Source of the DNA: Pseudomonas shirazensis
GTDB taxonomy: Bacteria > Pseudomonadota > Gammaproteobacteria > Pseudomonadales > Pseudomonadaceae
Direction of reading: 5' to 3'
DNA length: 64,000 bases
NCBI RefSeq assembly: GCF_014268785.2
Contig: NZ_JABWRD020000001.1
Location: forward strand, 1,315,001 to 1,379,000
Shown: one piece after another, positions 7,110 through 15,691 of the stretch
Layout: every line of letters begins with the position of its first letter
Numbering within the stretch: the stretch's first letter is position 1
The notes under the pieces: model-generated
The model's input: only the letters and a program-made list of their open reading frames with translations
Database searches by the model: none
Told to the model about the DNA's origin: nothing
Made by a program: the position numbers and the translations under genes

Positions 7110-9521
7110 TCAAAACCCAACAGTCGCCGAAACCAGATACGTCCGCGGCGTCGACAAGCTCAAACCCGGCTCACTGTCATCCGACGCCCCGGCCGAAACC
7201 CAATAGCGATCATCCAGCACATTCTCGACGCTGGCTCGTACCGTCACATCCTTGTCCGAAACCTTGAAGGCGTAGCGCCCACCGAGGTCGAAGCGCTCCC
7301 AGCCGTCGATTTTCTTGCTGTTGGCCTGATCGAGGAACTGTGAGCTGGAGTGAATGCCGCGCGTGGTCAGGGTCAATCCTTGCAGCGCAGGTACGTCCCA
7401 TTCAGCGCCCAGGCTGACGTTGTACTCAGGCGTGGCCGGGGCGCGGTTGCCGTCGGCAATGCCGCCGACCGTGCCGGTCAACTCGCTGTCGATGAACATC
7501 ACGCCACCGAGCAGGCGGACGCCCTCGAGCGGCTCGCCGAACACACTCAGCTCGATGCCCTTGTTTTCACGCTTGCCGTTGGGGCCAAACACGCGCGTGG
7601 CAGCGTTGGTTTCGTAGGCAGGTTGCTTGATGCGAAAGGCGCTGGCGGTCAGTCCGAACGTACCGAGGTCGTACTTGGCGCCTACCTCGATCTGGCGGCT
7701 GATGAAGGGCGCGAAAATGTCGTCAGAATTGCGCGAGGTCGAGGGTGCAATCTTGCCCTGGCTCAGGCCTTCCATGTAGCTGGCGTAAAGCGACAACTGC
7801 TCGCTGAGCTTGAACACCACACCACCCGACGGCGAAAACTTTTCCTCGTCATAGCCGGTGAGGCCTTTCGCGCCATTGCGCCAGTCGTCGACTTCGACCC
7901 GCTGCCAGCGCGCGCCCAGGGTCAGCAATACACGGTCGTCAAAGAAGCCGAGGGTATCGGCCAACGCCACACCGGTGAACCGGTTTTCGGTGTACACCTC
8001 GGCATCAGGGCGGGTCGGGGTGCCGGGTGTCGGGATGGCGACCGGGTTATACAGGTTGCTGGGGCTTGCGGCATAGCGTGCGCCGCCGTTGGTGAAGTCC
8101 ATGTAGAAGTAGCTGGCTGACAGGTTCAGCTCATGGCTGACCGGGCCGGTAGTGAACCAGTTACGCAGTCCGGCCATTGCCGTGCGCACCGATTCGTCGC
8201 GGGTAAAATCGCGCGGCAGCACACTGAAATCGCCGGCGTCATTGCTGACCGGCACGTTGTGGCGCAAAAAGTCGTGGTTGCTCTCGCGCGCGCCGAACGC
8301 GGCATAGGCCATCAGCGAATCGCTTAGGTCATATTCGCCGTTCACTGTGCCGAAGGTGTCCTCGGTACGCGCCTTGGTCCAGGCCTGGGCGTAGTTGCGG
8401 TGTACATCCTTGGCGTCTGGCACCTTGGCGTCGGCACCGATCAGCACTCGCTCCTGCGGGGCGTCGGTGTCGCGCTGGGTGTGGCCGAGGTCGGTGGACA
8501 GGCGCAGCCTTTCACCGCGAAAATCCAGGCCCAGCACCGCCATTTCACGGTTGACGCTCTGGTGATCCCAGGTGGTGTCACCGGACTGCTTGACCGCGTT
8601 GAAGCGCATGCCGAACTGATCACCCTCACCGAAGCGGCGGGCGATATCCACGGCGCCGCCCACCTGGCTGTCCGAGGCGTAGCTGCCGGTAAACTCGGTG
8701 AGCGGTTTGTCCCCTGCCCGCTTGGGCACGACGTTGATGCCTCCGCCGACGCTGCCGCGCGGCGAAATGCCATTGATCAGTTGGCTGGGGCCTTTGAGGA
8801 TATCGACGCGGTCGGCCATTTCCATGTCGATGGAATACGTTGGCAATACACCGTACAAGCCGTTGTAGGAAACATCGCTGTTGAACAGGCTCAGGCCACG
8901 GATGGTGAACTGCTCGAAGCGGCCACCTGCAGGGTTGGTCGCGCGCACCGAGGGGTCACTGGCGACCAGATCGTTGAGGGTGCGCGCCTGCAGGTTCTTC
9001 ACCGTCTGGCTGGTGTAGGTGGTCATGCTGAACGGCGTGTCCATGAAGTCACGCGAGCCAAGCAGGCCCTGCGAGTTGCGGCGAGCGACCTGGCCACCGG
9101 CGTAGGGCACGCCGTCATCGGCCATGTGCCCGCTGCTGATCGTGGTCGGCGCAATTTCCAGGGTACTGGCATCTTGCGTTACTGGCACCACGGTGTACGC
9201 ATCAGCGCCTGTTGACTGCAGCCGCAATCCGCTGCCTTGCAGCAATTGGGCGAAGCCTTCCTCGACGCTGTAGCTGCCCGAAAGCCCGGCACTGGAGCGC
9301 CCATTGACCAACTCAGGGCTCACCGACAGGCTCACCCCTGATTGCGTGGCAAAACGGGTCAGCGCGACACCCAGGCTACCAGCTGACACTGCGTAACTGC
9401 GCCGGCCAACGTCATCGGCCCAACTGACCGGGACGAAAAGTGGTGTAGCACTCAGGCTCAGCACCAGGCTTACGCGCAATAAAGACTCACGGCCTGAACG
9501 GCCAGGCATCACGATGGACAT
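7110..9521 (-). CDS. TonB-dependent siderophore receptor with N-terminal STN signalling domain
   Basis: This encodes 803 residues from the ATG at 9521 (a TTG three codons upstream is also in frame). A signal peptide (LLRVSLVLSLSATPLFVPV, then SWA) is followed by an STN/secretin-TonB domain (about residues 45-120, SLGVALTRFATQSGVSLSV), a plug (GSRDFMDTPFSMTTYTSQ) and a beta-barrel ending in SATVGF. The STN domain passes occupancy to a FecR-type regulator, and fecR and fecI homologues lie just upstream on the same strand. This is a standard cell-surface signalling receptor for a siderophore, probably exogenous. The exact ligand cannot be read. Confidence 0.93.
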   Translation of the reverse strand: MSIVMPGRSGRESLLRVSLVLSLSATPLFVPVSWADDVGRRSYAVSAGSLGVALTRFATQSGVSLSVSPELVNGRSSAGLSGSYSVEEGFAQLLQGSGLRLQSTGADAYTVVPVTQDASTLEIAPTTISSGHMADDGVPYAGGQVARRNSQGLLGSRDFMDTPFSMTTYTSQTVKNLQARTLNDLVASDPSVRATNPAGGRFEQFTIRGLSLFNSDVSYNGLYGVLPTYSIDMEMADRVDILKGPSQLINGISPRGSVGGGINVVPKRAGDKPLTEFTGSYASDSQVGGAVDIARRFGEGDQFGMRFNAVKQSGDTTWDHQSVNREMAVLGLDFRGERLRLSTDLGHTQRDTDAPQERVLIGADAKVPDAKDVHRNYAQAWTKARTEDTFGTVNGEYDLSDSLMAYAAFGARESNHDFLRHNVPVSNDAGDFSVLPRDFTRDESVRTAMAGLRNWFTTGPVSHELNLSASYFYMDFTNGGARYAASPSNLYNPVAIPTPGTPTRPDAEVYTENRFTGVALADTLGFFDDRVLLTLGARWQRVEVDDWRNGAKGLTGYDEEKFSPSGGVVFKLSEQLSLYASYMEGLSQGKIAPSTSRNSDDIFAPFISRQIEVGAKYDLGTFGLTASAFRIKQPAYETNAATRVFGPNGKRENKGIELSVFGEPLEGVRLLGGVMFIDSELTGTVGGIADGNRAPATPEYNVSLGAEWDVPALQGLTLTTRGIHSSSQFLDQANSKKIDGWERFDLGGRYAFKVSDKDVTVRASVENVLDDRYWVSAGASDDSEPGLSLSTPRTYLVSATVGF

Positions 9522-9606
9522 AGGGGGCAAGCTCTCGTTTTCAGTTCACTTACCTGGAATGACCGGTGAGGCGGAAAAAAGGGACATGGGTTACGCCTGA
9601 GTTTTG

Positions 9607-10554
9607 TTACACATGAGCGTTGAGGGGTATCAAGGTGACCCAATAGCGGGTGCGTGACTGCACCTCGAGCGGCAGGCTCGCCGCCAGCAGAGACAGCACA
9701 CGGTCGGTATCGTCCAGGCGAAAGCTGCCGATCACCCGCAGGTTTTCCAGTTCAGGCGCCCAACGCAACAACCCCGGGCGGAAGCGCCGCAGCTCGCGCA
9801 GGAAATCGCCCAGCGGCTGGTTCTGGGCAATCAGCACACCCTCGCGCCATCCGGGCAGCGAAGCATCGAAGCGGCCGACCTCACCCGCCCCGCCAGGCCG
9901 CAACCTGACCTCCTCACCTTCACGCAAGAACAGCGCTGGCCCCTGCAACGGGTGTAATTGGGCTGCACCGCTGGCGACTTTGATCTGGCAGTCGCGGTCA
10001 TTGAGGCGCACGCACACATCGCTGCGGCCAACCACAACCCGACCGTACGGCAAGTGAATGGTCAGCCCAGCGCTGTCATTCACCCTGAGTGCCATCTCAC
10101 CGCGCACCAAGGTCAGCTCACGCTTACTCAGGTCGACATTGACCGCGCTGTCGGTGTTCAGCTGCAACAGGCTGCCGTCGGCCAGTTGCAGGGTTTTCTG
10201 TTCGCCGATGGCGGTGTGCACATCGGCCAGCCACACCTGTACGGGCACCTGCCGGGCGATCAACCAGGTGGTTGGCAAGACTGCGGCAATACCCAATGCG
10301 CGCTTGATTGCGGCACGGCGCGCAAGGTCGGGACGATCCAGTGAAGCCATGGCCAAGGCCGGCGGCAGCGCTTCAAATCGCTGGCGCAGTTGCTGCGCTT
10401 TCTGCCAGATGTGTTCATGGTTGGCGCTGCTTTTGCGCCAGTGCTGGAGGCGGATGTGATCTGCTTCGGTGGCCGTGCCTGACTCCAGCAACGCCAACCA
10501 GCGCGCCGCTGCGCGGGCAACCTCTTGCATCTCGCTGGTGGGCGCCGTGCGCAT
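9607..10554 (-). CDS. FecR-like anti-sigma/sigma-regulator
   Basis: This encodes 315 residues. The N-terminal cytoplasmic segment (ARAAARWLALLESGTATEADH, DUF4880 type) is followed by one hydrophobic segment (AVLPTTWLIARQVPV, about residues 90-105) and the periplasmic FecR domain (TAIGEQKTLQLADGSLLQLN, then DRDCQIKVASGAAQLHPLQG). It holds the ECF sigma factor inactive or primes it until the STN domain of the neighbouring receptor signals ligand binding. The ATG used overlaps the stop of the sigma gene (TGATG), so the pair is translationally coupled; the receptor follows 85 bp downstream. Confidence 0.93.
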   Translation of the reverse strand: MRTAPTSEMQEVARAAARWLALLESGTATEADHIRLQHWRKSSANHEHIWQKAQQLRQRFEALPPALAMASLDRPDLARRAAIKRALGIAAVLPTTWLIARQVPVQVWLADVHTAIGEQKTLQLADGSLLQLNTDSAVNVDLSKRELTLVRGEMALRVNDSAGLTIHLPYGRVVVGRSDVCVRLNDRDCQIKVASGAAQLHPLQGPALFLREGEEVRLRPGGAGEVGRFDASLPGWREGVLIAQNQPLGDFLRELRRFRPGLLRWAPELENLRVIGSFRLDDTDRVLSLLAASLPLEVQSRTRYWVTLIPLNAHV

Positions 10555-11063
10555 CAAAGCTGCACCAGCAAGCAGTGTTCGTAAGCTTGCGCCATATAGC
10601 GTTTGACCGTGCGCTCCGACACGTCGAGCCGCTCGGCGATCTCGCGATAGCCCAGGCCGTGCAATTGGCTCCAGAGAAATGCCCGGCGCACCAGCCGTGG
10701 CAGGCCATCCAGCAGTTCGTCAAGCGCCTGTAGCGTTTCCAGCAGCAGCCAGCGCTGCTCTGGAGACGGCACGCACTCCTCAGGCAGTTGCGCCAGCGCT
10801 TCGAGGTAGGCCGCCTCCAGGCTACGCCGGCTGTAGAAGTTGCTCAGCAGACGCTTGCCCACGGTCAGCAGATAGGCCCGTGGCTCGCGTAACTCCTCGA
10901 GCTTTTGCGCGCTAGAGAGTACCCGCAGGAAGGTATCCTGACTCAGATCAGCCGCATCCCAGCTATTGCCGACGCGGTGGCGCAACCAGTTCTCCAGCCA
11001 GCTGCGGTGCTCGCGGTACAGGACGCTCAGGCGCTGATCGGGTGGCGTAACGGCGTCAACCAT
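10554..11063 (-). CDS. FecI-like ECF sigma-70 factor
   Basis: This encodes 169 residues with the two conserved ECF regions: sigma2 (about residues 10-75, DAADLSQDTFLRVL) and sigma4 (about 105-160, LVRRAFLWSQLHGLGYREIA then ERLDVSERTVKRYMAQA). It belongs to the iron-starvation FecI group and should direct transcription of the downstream TonB receptor once released by FecR. It is the first gene of the fecI-fecR-receptor block. A Fur-like site lies just upstream, so expression should be restricted to low iron. Confidence 0.94.
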   Translation of the reverse strand: MVDAVTPPDQRLSVLYREHRSWLENWLRHRVGNSWDAADLSQDTFLRVLSSAQKLEELREPRAYLLTVGKRLLSNFYSRRSLEAAYLEALAQLPEECVPSPEQRWLLLETLQALDELLDGLPRLVRRAFLWSQLHGLGYREIAERLDVSERTVKRYMAQAYEHCLLVQL

Positions 11064-11090
11064 GGGGTGAGGCTCTGCACTTCAATGAAT

Positions 11091-11109
11091 GGTATTGATT
11101 CTATTTAAC
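11091..11109. promoter_or_regulatory. Putative Fur box upstream of fecI-like gene
   Basis: The 19 bases ggtattgattctatttaac match the Fur consensus GATAATGATTATCATTATC at 13 of 19 positions and lie 28-46 bp upstream of the sigma-factor start. Fur control of FecI-type sigma genes is the rule in Pseudomonas. The match is visual only. Confidence 0.6.
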
Positions 11110-11229
11110 AATAGCGTCCGATACCAAGTCATTTCTCTTCGCAGCACGCGCAAGCATCAGCGGGCGTATTGGGATCCAGAGCGGCTCATCGGGCAGGATC
11201 GCGGGTCAGTAAGGGTTTCGGCCCAGGAA

Positions 11230-11430
11230 TCATTGATCGTCTATGCCCACCTTGGCCTCAAACCCCGCGTGATGCTCGACCTGTTCGCCTTGACTTGCAT
11301 TCATGGACACGCTGGCGATGCTGATCACCACCGCCCCTCTGATCGTGCCCATCGTTGTCAGCCTCGGCTTCGATCCCGTGTGGTTTGGCGTCGTGCTGAT
11401 CGTCCTGTGCGAAATGGGCCAGATCATTCG
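11230..11430 (+). pseudogene. Remnant of TRAP transporter large permease (DctM-like)
   Basis: Two adjacent frames encode consecutive pieces of a DctM-type permease. The first gives LGLKPRVMLDLFALTC. After one extra base near 11299 the frame starting at 11303 gives MDTLAMLITTAPLIVPIVVS, then LGFDPVWFGVVLIVL and CEMG. This corresponds to the conserved Cys-Phe-Met-Asp-Thr segment and following helices of DctM proteins, which are over 400 residues long. Similarity stops after the Glu-Met-Gly, where functional proteins continue with a Pro-Pro-Val-Gly motif. Both ends are missing, so this is a fossil. The rest of 11110-11535 shows nothing else. Confidence 0.75.
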
Positions 11431-11535
11431 CAGGCAACCGTCGCTGCGCTTTATCCTCCGCATACGGAACAGGATGCTCTTTCGATGGCTGCTACCGCGC
11501 CGGCTCCGCGCAGATACACGGCCAGCTTCGACAAC

Positions 11536-12177
11536 CTACTGGCCAAGCGACTGATTTGCGGACCACTGCGGCGCCACACTTTGGCGAGTCAGCTGGCCGT
11601 AGCGCTGCGGTTGATGCCAAGCCAGCTGCGCATGCACCTTGGCAGTGGCATCCAGGACCTTCTGCGTCCAGTTGTCATCCTGCGGAGAGACGACCACGAC
11701 GCGGAAACCGTGATCGATACCCTCAGCCCGAACCCCGTCAGAATCATCCACATGCAGATCGATGTCGAACAGGCCCGGATGCTTGGACGGCGGCCGTGAC
11801 AGCCCATGCTCGGCCATCATGTGCAAATGCCGGTCATTGTTGACCACGCCGTCGACGCGGATGCCATAGAGCAGCAGCCAGCGTTTGATGTAGGCCGGGG
11901 TGCGGCCGGACGAGGTGTAGATCCAAACGCTGCAATTCTGCCGGCGCAGGTCGCGAATCAGCTCACGAGTACCAGCGCGCAGCGGTTCACCCAGCCAGTC
12001 ATGCATGAACCCTGGCAGCTTGCTGCTCTCGGCCGGGCAATTGTGGTGGTGGCAGGCCAAGGTGTCGTCGATATCAAACGAAATACGAACCTGTGGGCGG
12101 CCCAGCAGGCGCGTTGCCGCTTGCCAGCCACGAGCAATGCCGGCCTGGCACTTTTGCAGCACTGGCGAGCGGCTCAT
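11536..12177 (-). CDS. HAD-superfamily hydrolase, 213 aa
   Basis: The N-terminal nucleophile motif FDIDDTLACHHH carries both catalytic Asp residues (DxD) of the haloacid dehalogenase fold. Motif II is probably the Thr/Ser of WIYTSSGR, and an acidic motif follows in LHVDDSDGV. The protein is soluble with no cap domain of obvious type, so it is probably a small phosphatase. Its start overlaps the stop of the upstream Fic-like gene by 4 bp, and that gene follows pstB by about 54 bp on the same strand. Co-transcription with the phosphate transporter is therefore likely and fits a phosphatase role. Substrate unknown. Confidence 0.8.
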   Translation of the reverse strand: MSRSPVLQKCQAGIARGWQAATRLLGRPQVRISFDIDDTLACHHHNCPAESSKLPGFMHDWLGEPLRAGTRELIRDLRRQNCSVWIYTSSGRTPAYIKRWLLLYGIRVDGVVNNDRHLHMMAEHGLSRPPSKHPGLFDIDLHVDDSDGVRAEGIDHGFRVVVVSPQDDNWTQKVLDATAKVHAQLAWHQPQRYGQLTRQSVAPQWSANQSLGQ

Positions 12178-12875
12178 CGGTGAGTCCCCTGATAACGGCG
12201 CGCAGGCGGCGTATTGAGGAAGAACACCGTAGCGGCCGGTGCTTTCGCCTCGAGGAAGGCGGCGTACTTCTTTTTGATCTTGGGCAATTCGTACAAGGCT
12301 TTGACACCGTGTTTGGCGGAGTTGCGGATGACCGAGGACGGGTTGAAATAACCCTCGGCGTTGTCCAGCGTCAGCACAAACGGCGGCAGCCCTTCGCGCA
12401 TCAACAGGTAACTGACCAGGAGCGAGCCCGTGCGGTTGTTACCTTCGATAAACAGCTGCGGCTTGCTGAGGATGCACACATACACACCGGCTGCGCGCTT
12501 CCACACCGAATCGCTGTGGTACGAGCAGTACCAGTTGTACAAATCCTTGATGCCGCCTTCGACGTTGTTGAAGAAGTGTTCTTCAGTTGCAGCCAGGTGC
12601 TGAGCGAACTCCACCCGCCGTGCCGGGTCGCGGCCACAGAGCACGGTGGCGTTGATCTCGAGCATCAGGTTCAGCTGCTGCAGGTCGAACAGGTCGATGC
12701 CGCGGGCAACATAATCGTCTACCAGGGCATAGCCTTCCAGCACATTCTGCAGCACCTCGTCGGTGAACGGATCGCGCTGCTCGGTGAAGTGCTGGCTGAG
12801 CTCGCCGAAGCGGCTCTGCACCTCCCGCAGTGCGCGCTCTATAGCGCGTAGATCAAGACGACGTGTTGCAGACAT
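12174..12875 (-). CDS. Fic-domain protein with degenerate catalytic motif
   Basis: This encodes 233 residues from the ATG at 12875 (a TTG at 12902 would add nine residues). The C-terminal half contains a Fic-fold core: an alpha-helix followed by QLFIEGNNRTGSLLVSYLL, where active Fic enzymes have HPF-x-D/E-GNGR-x-x-R. The invariant catalytic His is replaced by Gln140, the second Gly by Asn and the final Arg by Leu. The anion-binding Gly-Asn and first Arg are kept. AMP transfer by the usual mechanism looks unlikely. No obvious inhibitory alpha-helix motif was seen. The gene lies between pstB and a HAD hydrolase in one probable operon. Confidence 0.75.
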   Translation of the reverse strand: MSATRRLDLRAIERALREVQSRFGELSQHFTEQRDPFTDEVLQNVLEGYALVDDYVARGIDLFDLQQLNLMLEINATVLCGRDPARRVEFAQHLAATEEHFFNNVEGGIKDLYNWYCSYHSDSVWKRAAGVYVCILSKPQLFIEGNNRTGSLLVSYLLMREGLPPFVLTLDNAEGYFNPSSVIRNSAKHGVKALYELPKIKKKYAAFLEAKAPAATVFFLNTPPARRYQGTHR

Positions 12876-12929
12876 TGGCAATCCCGAGAAACAATTTAAC
12901 AAAGGCGACAGCGCTGAGACTGGCTCGAA

Positions 12930-13748
12930 TCAACTGAACTTGCCGCTGATGTAGTCATTGGTCAGCTGCTCACGCGGGCTTTCGAAGATCTGCGTGGTCG
13001 GCCCCATCTCGACCAGATAACCAGTGCGTGTGCCTTGGGAAATGTCCACCGAGAAGAACGCCGTGGTATCAGCAACACGGATCGCCTGCTGCATGTTGTG
13101 GGTCACCAGGGCGATGGTGTAGTCCTTCTTCAGCTCGACCATCAACTCTTCCACCCGGCGGGTAGCAATCGGGTCCAGCGCCGAGCATGGTTCATCCAGC
13201 AGCAGCACTTCAGGCTCGGTGGCAATGGCACGGGCAATGCACAGCCGTTGTTGCTGGCCACCGGACAGCGACAGGCCGCTGGCCTTTAGCTTGTCCTTGA
13301 CCTCGTCCCACAGTGCAGCGCCCTGCAGCGCGTGCTTGACGCGATCGCCGAGGTCACCCTTGTAACGGTTCAGGCGCAGACCAAACGCCACATTGTCGAA
13401 GATGCTCATCGAGAACGGGTTGGGCTGCTGGAACACCATGCCGATATACCGACGCACGACGACCGGGTCGACGCCCTTGCCATACACATCCTGGCCGAGG
13501 AAGTGCACATGGCCTTCGAAGCGGAAGCCTTTGACGAGATCATTCATGCGGTTGAGGCTACGCAGCACAGTACTCTTGCCGCAGCCAGACGGGCCGATGA
13601 AACCGGTGATCTTGTTCTTCTCGATCGGCACATGGCTGTCGCGCACAGCGAGGAAGTTGCCGTAGAAAATCTTGTCCAGTTTGCAGTCCATTACCACGGG
13701 TGCCTGGCTGACAAACGGAGCGGCTTTTCGCGCAGTGGATACGTTCAA
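12930..13748 (-). CDS. pstB: Phosphate ABC transporter ATP-binding protein PstB
   Basis: This encodes 272 residues if it starts at TTG 13748, which has AGGAG eight bases upstream; the longer open frame overlaps pstA and lacks a ribosome-binding site. It has Walker [10 protein letters not shown], the Q-loop in MVFQQPNPF, the signature LSGGQQQR, Walker [14 protein letters not shown] and the switch His in ALVTHN. The sequence between Walker A and the signature is typical of PstB. It energises high-affinity phosphate uptake with PstC and PstA. No phoU follows; the next gene on the strand is the Fic-like protein. Confidence 0.95.
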   Translation of the reverse strand: MNVSTARKAAPFVSQAPVVMDCKLDKIFYGNFLAVRDSHVPIEKNKITGFIGPSGCGKSTVLRSLNRMNDLVKGFRFEGHVHFLGQDVYGKGVDPVVVRRYIGMVFQQPNPFSMSIFDNVAFGLRLNRYKGDLGDRVKHALQGAALWDEVKDKLKASGLSLSGGQQQRLCIARAIATEPEVLLLDEPCSALDPIATRRVEELMVELKKDYTIALVTHNMQQAIRVADTTAFFSVDISQGTRTGYLVEMGPTTQIFESPREQLTNDYISGKFS

Positions 13749-13765
13749 TTCAGTTGCTCCTGAGT

Positions 13766-14659
13766 TCAGTACTTGGGCTTGCCGAAGATACGGCTGACGA
13801 CATTGACTACCAGCACGATCATCACCAATACCAACGAGGCGGCCCATGCCAGTTCGAGCTGATTGTCGAAGGGCATGCCGGAGAAGTTGTAGATAAGTAC
13901 GGCAAGCGATGCCGTCGGGTTCATCACGGCCAGGCTGCCGTCATGGTAGATCCAGTAGTTGCTGAACAGCGCCGTGAACAGCAGCGGTGCGGTCTCGCCG
14001 GCAGCGCGGGCAACCGCCAGCATAACGCCGGTGAGGATCGCCGGCAGGCCGGTGGGCAGCACGATCTTCCAGATCACCTGGGCGCGGGTGCAGCCCATGC
14101 CGTAGGCGGCGTCTTTCATGATCTTGGGCACCATCTTCATGGCTTCTTCAGCGGTCAGCACCACGATCGGCAGCATCAACACCGCCAGCGCCACGCCACC
14201 GGCCGGTGCCGAATAGGTACCAGTAGTCATGACCACCAACGCATAGGCAAACACCCCGGCCAGGATCGAAGGCAGGCCGGTGAGCATCCGTGCGGCGAAG
14301 CGCGAGGCGTTTGCCAGCTTGCTCTCAGGGCCCAGTTCGGCAAGAAACACGGCGGCCAGAATGCCAACCGGAACGGCGATGGCGGCAGCGATGCCGACCA
14401 TGACGAAGGTACCAGCCATGGCGTTACCGAAACCGCCACCCATTTCGAAACCGGTCGGTGGCAGTTCGGTGAAGACTTCCAGGCTCAGACGAGCACCGCC
14501 GCGCATGATCAGCATGTACAGCACGGAAATCAGCGGCACGCTGGCCAGAAACGCCGTGCACCAGACCAGCGTGGTCAGGCTCAAGCTACGCAGGGCGCGC
14601 CCTTCGAACCGGCGCTGCAGGCTTGGCACTGCAGCTGTTGGCGACGAGAGGTCAGTCAT
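13766..14659 (-). CDS. pstA: Phosphate ABC transporter permease PstA
   Basis: This encodes 297 residues with six predicted membrane helices and the binding-protein-dependent permease (EAA) loop around [19 protein letters not shown]. The first helix ([21 protein letters not shown], split here only for reading) follows a short cytoplasmic tail. The start overlaps the pstC stop (TAATG). It pairs with PstC to form the membrane channel for phosphate, driven by PstB. The gene order S-C-A-B on the minus strand matches the classical Pst operon. Confidence 0.95.
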   Translation of the reverse strand: MTDLSSPTAAVPSLQRRFEGRALRSLSLTTLVWCTAFLASVPLISVLYMLIMRGGARLSLEVFTELPPTGFEMGGGFGNAMAGTFVMVGIAAAIAVPVGILAAVFLAELGPESKLANASRFAARMLTGLPSILAGVFAYALVVMTTGTYSAPAGGVALAVLMLPIVVLTAEEAMKMVPKIMKDAAYGMGCTRAQVIWKIVLPTGLPAILTGVMLAVARAAGETAPLLFTALFSNYWIYHDGSLAVMNPTASLAVLIYNFSGMPFDNQLELAWAASLVLVMIVLVVNVVSRIFGKPKY

Positions 14660-15624
14660 TATTTGTTACCCCGTTGCGCGTAAAGCATGATCATCGAGCC
14701 GAGCACGTTCACCAGCAGGGTGATGAACATCAGCACCAGTGCGGCGTACATCAGCACCTCGACCTCGTTCGGCCCGGCTTCCGGGAAGTTCAGCGCGAGC
14801 AAGGCGGCCAGGGTGTTGGCCGGGGCGAACAGCGACAGGGTGATGGTGTTGGCGTTGCCCACCAACATCGCCAAAGCCATGGTTTCACCCAGGGCGCGGC
14901 CAAGACCAAGCACCAGCGAGCCAAAGATGCCGGTTGCAGCGGCTGGCACCATCACCTTGAGGATAGCCTCCCAGTGGGTGGTACCCATGCCGTAGGCGGC
15001 CTGCTTGGTTTTCATCGGCACGCTGGTCAGGGCGTCCTGGGACACAGCGGCAATGGTTGGCAGAATCATGATGGCCAGTACCAGCGCCGCAGGCAGCAAG
15101 CCTGGGCCGCTCAGGGACGAGCCGAAAAAGGGGATCCAGCCCAATTCGCTGTTCAGCCACGCGGTCAACGGACGGATCGCCGGGATCACCACGTAGATGC
15201 CCCACAGGCCGTAAACGACGCTGGGGATCGCGGCGAGCAGCTCGACGATGGTACGAAACACCGCTGCAAGCTTTGCAGGGAGGAAGTCCTGGGTCAGGAA
15301 AATGGCCATGCTGACGCCGAAAAAGCCTGCGATCAGCAAGGCGATCAGGGCGCTGTAGAGCGTGCCCCAAATAGCGGGAAGAATGCCGTACTTGCCTTGG
15401 TTGACATCCCAGACGGTGCCGAACAGCACGTCGAAACCGTGCTTCTCCATACCGGGCAATGCCTTGCGGCCGACTTCGAAAACCAGCGCAACCACCAGCG
15501 CCAGGATCAGCACCACGCCGATGCGGGCGAGCGCGCGGAAGGCGCGGTCAACCAGAAAATCCTTGGTGGACGGTGGCCGGCACGCCGAGTCGGGGTTATC
15601 CGGTATGGCAAAAGGTGTGTTCAT
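14659..15624 (-). CDS. pstC: Phosphate ABC transporter permease PstC
   Basis: This encodes 321 residues with an N-terminal cytoplasmic segment, a first helix (VVLILALVVALVFEV), five more helices and the EAA loop near AAYGMGTTHWEAILKVMVP. The region GIYVVIPAIRP is typical of PstC proteins. It forms the heterodimeric permease with PstA. It starts 68 bp after pstS and is translationally coupled to pstA. Confidence 0.95.
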   Translation of the reverse strand: MNTPFAIPDNPDSACRPPSTKDFLVDRAFRALARIGVVLILALVVALVFEVGRKALPGMEKHGFDVLFGTVWDVNQGKYGILPAIWGTLYSALIALLIAGFFGVSMAIFLTQDFLPAKLAAVFRTIVELLAAIPSVVYGLWGIYVVIPAIRPLTAWLNSELGWIPFFGSSLSGPGLLPAALVLAIMILPTIAAVSQDALTSVPMKTKQAAYGMGTTHWEAILKVMVPAAATGIFGSLVLGLGRALGETMALAMLVGNANTITLSLFAPANTLAALLALNFPEAGPNEVEVLMYAALVLMFITLLVNVLGSMIMLYAQRGNK

Positions 15625-15691
15625 TGGCGAGTTCCGGGACAGGGAGCAAACGCTGCGGGCTGAAGGCTCAGTCCGCAGCGACCTGGCAGTG

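Noticed and set aside
7350..9215. Long plus-strand frames opposite the second TonB receptor
   Set aside because: They mirror codon bias of the real minus-strand gene and show His/Val/Gly-rich compositions without domains.
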